From Owenia fusiformis (taxonomy: Eukaryota > Annelida > Polychaeta > Sabellida > Oweniidae): a stretch of DNA of 64,000 nucleotides. Positions within the stretch are counted from its first letter, which is position 1. The number at the start of each line of letters is the position of its first letter. Location: NCBI GenBank assembly GCA_903813345.2, contig CAIIXF020000004.1, positions 29,267,986-29,331,985 on the forward strand. Direction: 5' to 3'. A model generated the notes under the pieces. That model was not told where the DNA came from. It saw only the letters and a list, made by a program, of their open reading frames with translations, and did not search any database. Position numbers and translations under genes: made by a program. Positions 21,661-33,107 of this stretch are shown here, one piece after another.

Positions 21661-23060
21661 CCTTTCTTAACTCTCTCCCCAGGCTGCTCACAAAAACCAC
21701 ATCCATACATGTCATTGTACTGCACCTGTCCATGTACCATGGCTTGTGCTGGTACTTCTTTTCACCCTCTCCTCTAATGGGGAAAATGCTGAATCTTTAA
21801 AAATCACATATTTAGTAGAGGTGTCACACCAACCCTACTGAGCAAAAATAACTGAAGTGCAGGGAAATGTGACAAAGTACTGGATGAATATGATTTCAGG
21901 GGTCTGTATTCCACTTAAGCAAATACACAATATTCTAAAATAAATCATGAAATGCACGTGGAGTTCCAGTCCCAATCTCACAGTCTTGTATCTCCTTAAA
22001 GCCCGACATCCATCTTTCAATGCTTCACACATTCTTACCGTTTATATCTTAAGTTGTCTTCTAGTTGAAAAATCTTTTCCTCCTACTTCTTCTGTGCTAA
22101 GTCAGGCAGGGAAAAATACCACTAAAACAAAGGAATATGTCAAAGTGTGAGTCATATGTACAACACAAAGAAATGAAATTTCTTAATAATTACTAAAAAT
22201 AGAAATAGAAAATTAGAAATAAGCAAGTCAGCAGGAGACTAAAGTTTGCAATTCATTCACAAATGAGTTGCAAATGGACCATTTTTGTACTTTCTTAAGA
22301 TCATTTGTACTTTTTCAATTGTTTAAAGCTAGATTTACGAATGGGTTGACGTCATATTCCACCATTGTCAGTACAGAAAGTATAACAAAAGGGTGTATCA
22401 AAATAATAAAACTAAAGTCACACAATCATAAAGCTCTTTGTAAAATTAAGATTCCATGAAAAATACTAAAACAGATATAGAAATAGGTTGATCTGGTGGT
22501 GATATTCACAGGATATTTATTTATTAAAAATGGTAATAGAGTACCCAGCTCCTTATCAATATCTAGCCAAATGTATGTTGCAGGCAGATATTCCTTGGTT
22601 TTGGTGTGGGAATGTGTGGGTACAATGGCTACATCCATGAAGAGCTCTGTGTCAAACAAAACTAGCACATTCCTGCATGCATGAATTTATGCAGCCACAC
22701 ACAATCTGCAAAAGTGTCCTCAGAGATTTGGCATAAACACACCACTTTCCAATTCAATAAGTTCATTTGCAAGTGGCCTCAAATAGCTGTCCATGTGGGA
22801 TTTAGGTGATGGGGACCAGGCATTAAACCTATCATCTTTTCATCCTTGTACCTTTCTTCTCTTGGCAAATTGTTCAATATTAAATAGATAGCTCAAACAG
22901 AGTCCTGTGTATGTTTAAAAGGCTGAAACCAGTTGACATTTCAAGTAGCAGATAAGTTTGTTTTAATATGTTTTATTGTCAAAGTAGTTGGTCTCATTCC
23001 ATTCTTTCCATATTTTCCCATCGTAGAACGAGAACAATCCATTAGTTTGAACCCGTTGTC
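21660..23060 (-). pseudogene. CACTA/EnSpm (tnp2-type) transposase remnant
   Basis: Minus-strand fragments in several frames match the tnp2 family (Pfam Transposase_21 type). Near 22,925 they read VNWFQPFKHT with NNLPREERYK and IGLMPGPHH (about 22,800-22,900); related proteins typically have VDWFQPFKHT..SVGAIYL..NLPR..R and GIIPGP. Near 21,665-21,720 a YGCGFCEQPGERV stretch fits the Cys-rich segment that follows in these proteins, and 22,690-22,760 contributes LANELIELESG. Many stops and frame changes interrupt it, and no terminal CACTA repeats were found. Confidence 0.5.
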
Positions 23061-23284
23061 TCCATTTTCAAAAAAAACTTTATTAAAAAAGTTGATAATG
23101 TATGACTAAGTTGCATCATGTCAGGTTCCTAAAAATGTAAAATCTTATAATAAATTATAAATATTAATAGAATCCACTGCATTGCATTCTGTGTCACCAC
23201 AATTTGTTTTGGGAGAGGTTTTTGGGTGTGTGGGTGGTGTGTGGGTTTCAGTCAAACTGAATACCATTTAGAGCTTTTCTGAAG

Positions 23285-23530
23285 GCATTAGCCTCGGGAT
23301 AAGCTTGCTAAAATAATTTTCATATGTCATGAGCCAGTTCACTTACGCTTTCCTTTGGTTGCCTCTGGGATTGTGAAGCTTATCATGGTAATTACCAGCC
23401 CAATGAGGCAGATAGAAACGCATATTCAGAGCTTGGATGATATGATTGTAGTCATCGCACTCCAATGCATCCAGATCAGTCAAAGTAGACAGTGCATCAT
23501 TACGTAACAAAGCAATCAACTTGAGTGCTC
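23285..23530 (-). mobile_element. Ty3/gypsy-type gag fossil fragment
   Basis: A short capsid-type fragment. The minus strand reads DLDALECDDYNHIIQALNMR and then a region recalling the R..RKGES..ELA.DI..L...AYP motif of gypsy capsid proteins. It is isolated, with no LTRs nearby, old and broken. Confidence 0.45.
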
Positions 23531-23554
23531 AGACGGAAGATGGCCAGTTATTTA

Positions 23555-23975
23555 TTTATATTCAATTGCATACCATCAAATACATCTAATTAGTTCATAA
23601 ATTTTTTTTATTATACCTGCCTTAAAAACTTGTGTTAGTGATTTTGGTTACAACAGGTTTCATCTAGGTATACTAAGCTTTTTGCCTCTTTCCTGGCATC
23701 ATTTATCTGAAATATAGTAAACTGAAATAGAAAAATAGAATATTATAATGCAGGGAATGGAATGAAATATGTATTTCTTCGCTGAGCTTTATTTTTTTAA
23801 TATTAGAAGCTTTTCAATGTCAGTTGCATACCGTCGAACATGTTTAATTAGTTCGTTTATAATCTTTTTTTATTATACCTGCCAAAGAAACTTGCGTTAG
23901 TGATTTTGATTACACAAGGTTTCATCTAGGTATACTGAGCTTTTCGCCTCTCCTGGCATCATTTATCTGAAATTT
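23555..23975. repeat. Two-copy tandem repeat, about 260-bp period
   Basis: 23,560-23,710 and 23,821-23,972 share long stretches (TTATTATACCTGCC, TTTCATCTAGGTATACT, CTGGCATCATTTATCTGAAA) with perhaps 12 to 15 percent difference. No coding capacity. Confidence 0.75.
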
Positions 23976-24484
23976 ACATGGGAAGGTCACACTTAAAGTT
24001 CAATTCTGACATAAGGATCACAATGTTTTAACTTTGATTAATACAAATATTATTCAAATAAATAAGTCTCTGAATGTGGCGGATAATTATTTCATTTCAT
24101 TAATTTGTTCTTACATAAAATGATTGTGTATGTTCGGATAAATCTTTCAAAATACAATTGTGCTTTTTGTTACACTCACATCTCTCAAAAACGTATGTCT
24201 TGCTGCTATAATGTGAGGTTTCTCGAGCAAGTACTTATTTCTTCCTTTCCCATTATATCTTAAGGCTTACCATAAAGTAGTTTGTGAAACATCACATGTG
24301 CCATGCTGTTTGAGTTCCTGTAATCAGAAACATAACAAGACTTTTTTTGGTAACTGTATAATTAATAATATTCAATTCATAAAAACATCCACATGTCTGT
24401 TATGGGCCGGTATGAGGGAGTTACATTATATGATGGCTTGTTGGGTTTAGGAATCATTTCCTTGGGGTCAATGCAGTACACTCT

Positions 24485-25040
24485 GTGGAGCGATGCAATT
24501 TTCCAACTCTTTTAAAATATTAATAGAAGCGCTTTGGCTACTCTTTGTTCTCCTTTTTGGACTAATATGAACTGTATGTTTTCTCTTGGGCTCGGGGCAG
24601 ACAGACTTTTAGCCTCTTTTATAGCTTTTTTTTACCTCATGGATGTTGATGTCTTCTGTCCCTACATCTTGATTGCAATCATATTTATCATTTTGAATTC
24701 TGGCTTTTTCTTTTTCTATGAATTTGTGTACAGTATCTTGTACTTCATTGTACCAATTAGGTAGTTTGCTTTGGATTTCAAGGCATCCTTTACCATATTG
24801 TTTTAGCATTTCCTGTGTAATATCCTCATCAGAGAAGGCAATGGATTTGTCATTTTTATTATGGGTTGTACTATACTTTTGTCTTGATTGTATGTAGAGT
24901 GTTTTTACAACCTTCCATATATCATTAGTATCCTGGGTGATAAGGTCTTTGAACAGGTTGTTCCAGTAATCTGATTGGGCTTTTTCAGCCATCTCTTTGA
25001 ATATATTTCTTGCTTCAATGAAATTTCTTTCGTATCTTTA
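24485..25040 (-). pseudogene. LINE ORF2 fragment (between endonuclease and RT)
   Basis: A 127-codon frame (24,609-24,992) of the kind found upstream of the reverse transcriptase in non-LTR retrotransposons: SDYWNNLFKDLITQDTNDIW, then FSDEDITQEMLKQYG. The sequence on its low-coordinate side continues the LINE in broken frames. No RT catalytic motif remains here. Confidence 0.5.
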
Positions 25041-26230
25041 AGGAGAGATTTTCAGAAGTTCCCAATACTGCACTTGTGATTAGGTTTGAAATGCTGACTG
25101 CATGCACTGAAACAGTACAGTATATATTGCATTTCGTACCACTGAATACAATGATTGAACGTCATTATATGTCGCACAAAGGGCAGCTTTGAGAGACATT
25201 CACTACAAAATTTGTGGTGCACTTTTGTATCACAAAGGTCACTAAGACCTTTTTGAATTTTTTAGTAATTTTTTTATGACTATTTATTGATTCCAAAGCT
25301 GGATGATTTGTTTGAAATTGTCAAGACATGCATCGTAGTCATAACTATTGGTCTGCACAATCGCATGAATGTCTTCATGATGAAATGAATGATGCCAGTC
25401 TTTTCCCAAAATACAAGGTACTTTGACTGAATACTTTGACTACAATTTTTGTAATCCTTTTCCCAAAAAACTAACATAAGCATAATCATATTCCAAATAA
25501 AGAAATGTTGAAATTTAAAAAATCTATTAAGCCGTTTTTCTGTAAATTGAGATCTACCAAGGGTAAACTAAGTGTATGGTTTTCCCATAGGATTACACGT
25601 TAATATGACATTTTAAGCAGCAAAGGCTCCTCAAAAATATGAACTTTGAACCTTACTAGCTATATCTCAACTTATTTTTTCTGTTTAAAATTTCTACAGC
25701 ATATGTACACCACAAGTGTATACATACACTGTGCGATTTTCAGGAAAATCTATCGAGGATTTTTTTGGCTGAAGGACCAGGTCCCACCTTAATTAAACTA
25801 TGTAGATGAAACTATGGATATTTTTATATAAAAAGCCAAAATAAAAGTGAAATGTGACTTCTATATCAAGTTGTTTGGGAATCAAACCCAGCCCAAGGAA
25901 TGATTAGTTCCATGGCGTAAGCCTACACAACTTGCATGATAATTGTATTATCACATCACATTATTGCTTTATTTATTTGCTTTGCATTATTTAATATTCT
26001 AATGTTTCATCTTTAAAAAGTAGACTCCTCTTTTGTCAGTATAAGAATGGCACCCTCAGTAGCTAGGACTCAAACACATAAATGAGTCCATTTGAGGACA
26101 TGTCACGAAGTTGTAATTGTACAACTTGGAGAATCATTGTCATCTTTAAAGGTCTTGTCGCGCTAATTAGCATTCAATTCTCCTATATATAGGTAAAAAT
26201 GAGATATTGCATGATCAGAAGAGTATGGTA
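25041..26230. other. Gene-free AT-rich stretch
   Basis: No supported coding or structured repeats; the short minus-strand frame at 25,280-25,489 lacks recognisable features. Confidence 0.35.
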
Positions 26231-26234
26231 GTCT

Positions 26235-26835
26235 TCAAGACCTCAAGACCAAGCTCCTGTAGAACTGTTGTTCATCTGTCTGGTCCATCAGTTCTACTAT
26301 TTGTGTGGCGAGCTGGAGATCCTTGAAATGTCCAATAACGGCATGTGTTTCCCTTACTGGCGATTGGAAGGATACGTACGCAAGATGGACAACTGATATT
26401 TCGGAGTCACCATCTTTCACCCAGAGTTCAGAAATAGGATCTGCAAGGGGAGACTTGGCTCCTGAGCATAACTTAAGTTGGTCAAACAAGATCATAATGG
26501 CCTTTATTGATGACAATGTGAATTCAAATTTTGTAGGAAGTCCTAAAGATTTAAGGTTGACCTCACAAGATGGCACATTTAACCTATTATCCACAGTAAT
26601 ATCGATTTCCACATTAATAGGATTCCCTTCTTTCTTATATGGGGACTTTCAAGTTAGAGTAATCAATGTTTCTGTTGCACATAATACACCATATCCATTT
26701 TTAAGTGCAATCAATGCGATTGTTTCAAATGTTACACTGGAATCAAAGAATATATTTTTATCTGCACTTTTAAAAGTACATTCGTGGCACTTGTTTCTGG
26801 CAACTGAAATTACAAAATGTGTGAATATTTAGTAC
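26235..26835 (-). pseudogene. Unrecognised spliced coding remnant
   Basis: A 125-codon frame at 26,235-26,612 (FDQLKLCSGAKSPLADPISE, VIGHFKDLQLATQIVELMDQ) is preceded upstream by a second coding stretch (26,640-26,795) with a good acceptor (TTTGTAATTTCAG) that reads ARNKCHECTFKSADKNIFF. Stops separate the two. A piece at 26,677-26,742 recurs at 39,987-40,050, so the source is multi-copy and probably a transposon. I do not recognise the family. Confidence 0.4.
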
Positions 26836-27444
26836 AAAAACTCCTCTAAAACATAATCATACTAAGTGCAATTTTTCCAGAAGCATAGACAATTCATCAA
26901 GCAAAGGAACGTTTAAATACCATACCAAGACAATTCCTAATCGTTATTTTTATCACGTTGTGTACAATTCGCAGTCGTTCACCTAGGGATTATAAGACAA
27001 GTCCGTGTCAGAATAAGGACCATTCGCCGACGTTAACTCCACTTTTTACATTACGGTCATTTGTGGAAATTTGAAGGTACAGATAGTTAAAATATTAACA
27101 CTATCTTTAATGTAGTGAATATTGTTCAACGTTATAGAATGATTTTTTTGTTCAAACATAGTTAAATGACACTAATGCAGATTTAGAGCATATTTCTGGC
27201 ATTTTTGTTATTTAATGCCGATAAATATGAACTATGAAGGCACGATCGCCAAAATAGATATGTGGGTATGAAAAAGAATGTTTTAGGTAGAAGTTAGTGT
27301 ATGTTTTTTTCTAAACGATTGAATTATATTACCTTTTTGAGCCATTCTGATGAATGTCTCATCTAATTCTCCTACGAAATGAGTCCAAATGGTTATGAAA
27401 AACAAGTCCGGAACGATTTACGTTGGGTAGTATCGGAGACCGTG
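26836..27444. other. Gene-free AT-rich stretch
   Basis: No gene or repeat with visible ends. Confidence 0.35.
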
Positions 27445-27479
27445 CTAGTGTTTGTATCATTATCCCATCGAAAGAAGTT

Positions 27480-28212
27480 CGGAGGGATATAGAGAACGCC
27501 TCCATTTGCTGTCCAGGCAATAACTCAAATACCGTTTGCCCGATTTTGTTCATATTTTATACACATGTGCACTATGGGCTTTGAGGACAGTTTTCAAAAT
27601 GGCCGCTTGTTTCAAAATTGCGGCCATTTTAGTCCGATTTTACAGTTATTTAGGTACAGTATATAGAACTGTAATAATAATGTGTTTTGAATGTAAAAAC
27701 ATTGTATAGGACATTAATAAAGCTAGACAAGTAGATATTTAAGAAACACATTGCATCCATCTTGAAAAATGGCGGCTTTTACACGCTATTTTACAATTTT
27801 TGCAATAACTTGAAAAGTAGTGGAGCAATTTTGTTCATATTTGGTAAGTGACTACTTATTAGCATGGCACACTGTTTTATTTGTTTTATTTACTTCGGCT
27901 AGAATGGCCATTTTCACGTTATTTTATGTTTTTTTGCTATAACTCAAAAAGAAATAGAGCGATTTTGTTCATATTTGATATGTGAATATTCATAAGCATG
28001 GTACACTGTCTTATGACAATTTGGTTATTTAGCGGTCATTTTGAAAATGGCGACCATCTTTACATGTGTTATTTTACGTTTTTTTAATATATAATTTTGT
28101 TAATATTCGATATGTGAATACTGTACTCAGAAGCATGGTGCACTGTTTTATGATAATTTGGCTAGTGAGCGACCATTTTGAAAATTTGCGCCAATTTTAT
28201 GTGTGTGATTTT
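27480..28212. repeat. TATAACTCGAAAAGTAGTGG satellite, locus 1
   Basis: About five degenerate units of 110-140 bp, each containing AAAATGGC on both sides of a short gap, then TATAACT(C/T)(G/A)AAAA, GAGCGATTTTGTTCATATTTG and GCA(T/C)ACTGT. It opens with the phrase CAGGCAATAACTCAAATACC, shared by all loci of this satellite. Confidence 0.85.
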
Positions 28213-28560
28213 GGGTCTAAAAATGCAGCAACAATCTTACTTCCATTTTTAACATCATGAGCTCTAGCCTCTTGGAGAAGAAGGGATGAGTGAAGAGAAC
28301 TACATCTAATCTTATTAGCACCCTGTATCTCTGATATTGCCTGATAACTATGACCATACTTCAATTCCCTCTGAAGTAAAATCTCATCATATAGTTTACA
28401 CAATGATGATTGAAGTGTTATACGTCTGTAACTATCCTTATTAAGTTTCTTCTTTTTCCTCCATTTATACTGGAATTATAACATCCCGTTTAAAGTTCTT
28501 AGGTGAATATTCTTCATTAATCAACACATTAAATAGAAATGCTATAGTTTTAAAAGTTTG
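28197..28560 (-). pseudogene. LINE reverse-transcriptase fragment, copy a
   Basis: Same sequence as 43,935-44,280; retains KLYDEILLQRELKYGHSYQA and loses the catalytic part because a deletion of about 690 bp removed it. The deletion junction at 28,212 has TTT(T) microhomology. Confidence 0.7.
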
Positions 28561-28854
28561 ATCACCAGCATACAAAAATTGTTCATATGGTACATATCAC
28601 ATGTTGAAGAAAAAATTAGAAATTGATATCCAATAGTCATAACCTCAAAAATAGTTGGAGATACAAGTACTCATACAAGATAGAGCATTCAGTCTCAAAT
28701 GATGTGGGTTAGATAAAATCCAGTCTCCAAGTCCATAGGTGCTTCAAAGGGTCAACATCCATTCACAAAAGCCGTCGCCATAATCCATAAAACACAATAA
28801 TTCACAATGGTCATCAGGAAAATACTATGGCTGGTTTTGATCCCTATTTCTCAA

Positions 28855-29100
28855 CCTCTTTGCTCTCACTCTCTCCTCTTCCTCTTTGCCCTCACTCTCT
28901 CCTCTTCCTCTTTGCCCTCACTCTCTCCTCTCCCTCTTTGCTCTCACTCTCTCCTCTTCCTCTTTGCCCTCACTCTCTCCTCTTCCTCTTTGCCCTCACT
29001 CTCTCCTCTTCCTCTTTGCCCTCACTCTCTCCTCTCCCTCTTTGCTCTCCTCTCCCTCTTTGCTCTCCTCTCCCTCTTTGCTCTCACTCTCTCTCGCTCT
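28855..29100. repeat. CT-rich minisatellite (CTCACTCTCTCCTCTCCCTCTTTG)
   Basis: A 26-bp unit, about nine copies. All overlapping frames rich in Ser, Leu and Pro come from this repeat. Confidence 0.95.
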
Positions 29101-29515
29101 TTGTCTGCAATAATGTCTGCAATAATGTCCGCCGGCAAGCTTATAATGTTTTCCGTCAATTGGCCAGGGAAAGAAGGGGATGGGGGTGGGGATGTCATTC
29201 TCCCCAATTTGGAGAATGACGAGGCTGGCGTCCAAGTGAAGTCTGTTTGATGAGTGTACCACTTTCTGCCTTTCTTTGCTCTCCCTCTCTCTTTGCTCTC
29301 ACTCTCTCCTCTCCCTCTTTGCTCTCACTCTCTCCTCTCTCTCTTTGCTCTCACTCTCTCCTCTCTCTCTTTGCTCTCACTCTCTCCTCTCCCTCTTTGC
29401 TCTCACTCTCTCCTCTCTCCTCTCCCTCTTTGCTCTCACTCTCTCCTCTCCCTCTTTGCTCTCACTCTCTCCTCTCCCTCTTTGCTCTCACTCTCTCCTC
29501 ACACTCCCTCTCCTC
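29101..29515. repeat. Insert with hairpin, then second CT-rich minisatellite block
   Basis: A roughly 170-bp block (29,101-29,272) with a duplicated TGTCTGCAATAA word and a perfect 10-bp hairpin (GTCATTCTCC, 7-base loop, GGAGAATGAC at 29,194-29,220) separates two minisatellite blocks. The second block, 29,276-29,500, has about nine units. Confidence 0.8.
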
Positions 29516-29814
29516 ATCCACTCAGAGTATTAATTATTGGTCTGAATCATTGGTATTGGTTATTTTTTTGTGTATTTCTGTTGTGCAGGATCTGGTAGGT
29601 TCGCCATCAAGTGCCCTCTTATCCATTTCTCAAACCTAGTGAATATAATCTGATAGACAGTGAATGACTGTAATTTTAAATTCAGTCTATTATATAAAAT
29701 TAATTTTTTTATGACAAACTAAATCTGTCGTTTAAAAACATATTGATATAAGATGACCTCAGCTACAGAAGAATAAAACATACACATAGCCATCCATCTT
29801 TGAAGATTTTGAGG

Positions 29815-30005
29815 TGAATATGAGATTTGCGCCTTCCACAAAACCCTATTTTGTCCAGGCATCTGTTATGATGAGGCATTGGCCTTTTCCCTTGCCGTTG
29901 ACATCCTCCCTAAGACTGCTCTCACCTATGGTTTGCAAGAAGCTAAGTCTCATCCGTGTAAATGATCTTCTTGCCCTGCTGCCCATCCTTTTTCTTCTGA
30001 AATTT
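29815..30005 (-). pseudogene. IS630/Tc1-type transposase fragment
   Basis: Minus strand in broken frames: KKIIYTDET (the first catalytic Asp of the YLDET motif), then about 25 codons later GKGKGQCLIITDAWTK and GFVEGANLIF, matching the usual order YLDET..., GKG.RLII.HAGS, GF..GA.L.F of IS630-related eukaryotic transposases. The left copy of duplication II keeps only the YMDET part (8,640-8,690). Confidence 0.5.
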
Positions 30006-30317
30006 GATATTTATTAGTGTTTATTTACTATAATTGACATTGATATTGAATATATTGTTGATATTAAGTAAACTTTTACACGTTTTACATTGTTTTTTCT
30101 GTAGTTTTTTGGTTAACTCGGGAGTAGTCAAATATTAAAATAACCCAGCCCACAATAAAATCGTTTGTGGCCACTCGGACAAAACTTCATCTTTCACATA
30201 GTTAGAACTTTTAATACTTTGTAATGTCTTTTTTAGTTTGTACATTTTCAGCATCTTCCAACAGATTTTCAAGTCTTCAGTTTTTTGGACCTTACTTTCA
30301 TGGAATTGCACCAAAGT

Positions 30318-30536
30318 CTATTCTACTGGTACTGGTGAAGAAGGTACAAGTGCGACCATTCTAAATAACTTTATGGTCGATGCTTGCTTGATTTGTGGAA
30401 ATTTTCTACTTATACAGGGCTCTGTGAATTTCTCATTCAAAAAGTTTGAGTCTAGTGGATTATATTCCACAACTCCTGCATGAAGATCGTCAATGAAAGG
30501 AATATTTTTTGCAGCTCCCTTTGCACTTTTTTTCAC
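30318..30536 (-). CDS. 72-codon frame preserved in duplication II, right copy
   Basis: Same translation as 8,977-9,195, including the terminal PSSPVPVE and the following in-frame TAG. Lies just upstream of the IS630-like fragment on the same strand and may be part of the same decayed transposon protein. No domain recognised. Confidence 0.35.
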   Translation of the reverse strand: MKKSAKGAAKNIPFIDDLHAGVVEYNPLDSNFLNEKFTEPCISRKFPQIKQASTIKLFRMVALVPSSPVPVE

Positions 30537-31789
30537 CTATGTTTCCTCCTGGTGGTTATGTGAGCCAATTGACAAACATTGTTTGATTTTCATTAAAATT
30601 GTGTATTGGGTGTTTTTTCTACATTTGTGTTTGTCCAACCCTTGAAAATTTTTGCTACATGAATTTCATTGTTTGTATTCATATTTCTGTACATTGCCAC
30701 ACACTTTTCTGCCTTCAATATTCATGCAAAAAATTCTTCTATAATTTTCTGGAGTCGTACACTCTGGGTCTTTCATATGTGTTTGTTGATATGTTCAAAC
30801 ATGAATATGTACAAGTTACTAACAATCCATTCAACAAATAACATTAATTAACAATTGTAAATTTTATTTAAAATTTGAGTAGAGATAGGAAATTATCTTT
30901 ACGATATGCTATTTACAATAATTGAATCCAATAAGTTGATTCTGATGACAAATACATTTTAATAAATTATACAATGTACAGCAATATCGTTTAATAAATA
31001 TACAACACAATACCTGAAATAATACAATACAATAATACAATTTTGATAAATAGTACAATACCCGAGACAATACAATACAATATTTGAAATAATACAACAC
31101 ACCACTTTAAGCACAATTAATAATATTAGAAAGTTCACGAATCTACGTCCTAGAAGATGAGTAAGTAACACGCTGTTTAGAATTATTCAAGTAGGCTAAG
31201 CAACACACTACTAATAACTATTAAAGTAGGTTATACAAAGTTGCTGTCAGTGGTGTCCCACAAAAACTTCTCTTTGTCCTTCTGTGTCAGCTTTTATTTG
31301 AGAGCTCCAGACGAACTCTCTATTGGAGTACAGGACACAAAAAATATATTCGGAGTCTGACAATTATTTTTGAGATTTGTGACATGCCTGTCATGAAACA
31401 GTCTACAGAGTGTCTCAAAAAATATTACAAGTACAAAGATCTCAATTTTTTATAATTTTTGCATTTACCCAAAAACATAATTGAATACTTCAAGAGCAAG
31501 CTCTATCGATTATTTTGACACCAAGCAGATGTAAAATCCTTCCATGGTTGACTACACCGGACAGGTTTTATTGACTCATGTAAAATCTGATTTACGCCAA
31601 TTTCGCAGTTATAAAAAAGGCTACACAGAACAGGTTTTATTGACTCATGTAAAATCTAATTTACGCCAACTTTGCAGTAATTGAAAAGAACAAAGGACAA
31701 AGAGAAAGCATTGCTTTATCAGTTAATTTTATTCACGCTTGAAGTTGAACATTTCCTGATTAATCCTGCAATTTTCCTATGTGTATTTT

Positions 31790-32195
31790 GTAACATGGCC
31801 GCTGTATCTTTCCTCGTAAACATTTGCTCACCTCAACATGTTCCGATAATCATGTGCCGTGAGCTCATATTCTTCCCGTACCACAATGACTTTACCAATT
31901 ATTCTTTGATGAGGTTAATTCAGTTGGGAGTTCTGTGAAGACCTTCATCTTCAGTTGGCCAAAAGAGGATGGGTTATTCAATGCTATGATCCGATTTCTA
32001 AAGAGTTCTGTCACACCCTATCATCTGTGAGGAGGAATGCCGTACTGTTGTCACACCGCACATGCCAAAAATGACCATTCTGCTGGTGTAAGAATCTTTG
32101 AATAATGTCCTGGAAGGCATGACATGTTCAACCACTGAGAAGTTGGCACAAGTCAGGTTTCACATGAGTTCATAAAATCTGTCCTGTGCAGTCAA
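31790..32195 (-). pseudogene. Tc1/mariner-like transposase remnant, copy b
   Basis: Duplicate of 13,825-14,225 with the same broken frames; a roughly 60-bp deletion relative to the left copy (near 31,965) removes the TPLDFLLW box. Confidence 0.5.
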
Positions 32196-32643
32196 CCATA
32201 ATTAAAGGAGTACAAGAAGGAAAGAAATAAAAATGTATGTGAATGATACTTATAAAATGTCTTCTTTGTTTTCATAGTGTTTGCTTTCTAGTTTCCCTTT
32301 TACTAGTGTGCGTTCACTCTACAATAAAATGAATTAAATGACAATTGTTTTGAGTTTAATACATTACTAAAATAATAGTTAACAATTGAAGCCCTAGCTA
32401 GTATCTACATTGTAGATATGATAAATGAAGATTTCTTGTTTTTCATTACTTTTAATTATTAGTAGTTGATTTTGATCTCACAAGAATTTTAGTAGAAGAA
32501 GTAGAGTTTTCTTCGGTCTTCACAATGTTTGTTAACTTTTGATATTCCCCCAGTTTGATTTTGTCTGTGCCTCTAACTTTAAACAATGTTACTTAACGTC
32601 ATTTGTGGTCTTGTCTTTGATTTTGAGATGAACCCTTGAATTA

Positions 32644-33107
32644 TCATTGGAAACCTGAAAGTATATTAAAATATTGAGATGTATGTATAATCAGATGTAT
32701 AAAATGTATAAAGATAATCAGATATCCAGTCAATATTATATAGTTATTTTCAGACAACTGTGATCTAGTAGAAGTGGAGGAAATATTGAGTGGGGAGAGT
32801 GTCATCTCTTTCAGACAACCTTTACCAGTCCTGATTGGAGTTTGTTTACCAAACTGATCCCCTGGCACTGAGTTCCAGTAGCCTTCATTGTGATGGCAGA
32901 CACATGCTCCGGTAAGCAAGTCATCCTTTGCCATTTCTGGTAGGAGGTAGCACATCTCCAATATATGCCATGTGATGAATCGAGCATAGTGAAAGTGATC
33001 GGCACTAAAGAATAAGGCAATATCTGCTCCAAACACAGCTCTTGGAAAAGCCAGTCTCCATCCCTTTCTGCATGAAGAAATTGATGAGCTAGAAGAGTAG
33101 GTTTCAA
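32644..33107 (-). pseudogene. Unnamed transposon-type protein, fuller copy
   Basis: Two overlapping frames carry HAERDGDWLFQ...CLEQ (about 33,010-33,090) and then DHFHYARFITWHILEM, CHHNEGYWNSVPG, QFGKQT and RTGKG (32,790-33,000). Order and spacing match a widespread uncharacterised invertebrate family (AER.G.W..H..C...MLPYFFAA.H.NYARY, then W..I.SD..IE). One frame change separates the halves. I do not know the catalytic activity; such proteins are usually found with mobile elements. Confidence 0.5.

Larger units (their letters stand above)
27445..29760. repeat. Segmental duplication III, left copy
   Basis: Matches 42,479-45,312. The left copy lacks about 690 bp that is present at 43,251-43,936 and has an extra block at about 29,098-29,272. 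The common order is TATAACTC satellite, LINE RT fragment, single-copy stretch, CT-rich minisatellite, then a conserved tail with TTGTGCAGGATCTGGTAGG. Confidence 0.85.
29480..32965. repeat. Segmental duplication II, right copy
   Basis: The copy that lacks the Ty3/gypsy insertion (empty site about 30,610) and the Helitron-like insertion (empty site about 32,378). It keeps about 340 bp near 29,610-29,948 that the left copy has lost. Confidence 0.85.

Noticed and set aside
22426-22684. Opposing frames of 62-80 codons
   Set aside because: The minus one lies next to the CACTA relic but has no tnp2 motif that I can place; the plus one mirrors it.
28807-29639. Several overlapping 60-150-codon frames rich in Ser, Leu and Pro
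   Set aside because: They are produced by the CT-only minisatellite; all three plus frames are open for the same reason. The same applies to 44,534-45,087.
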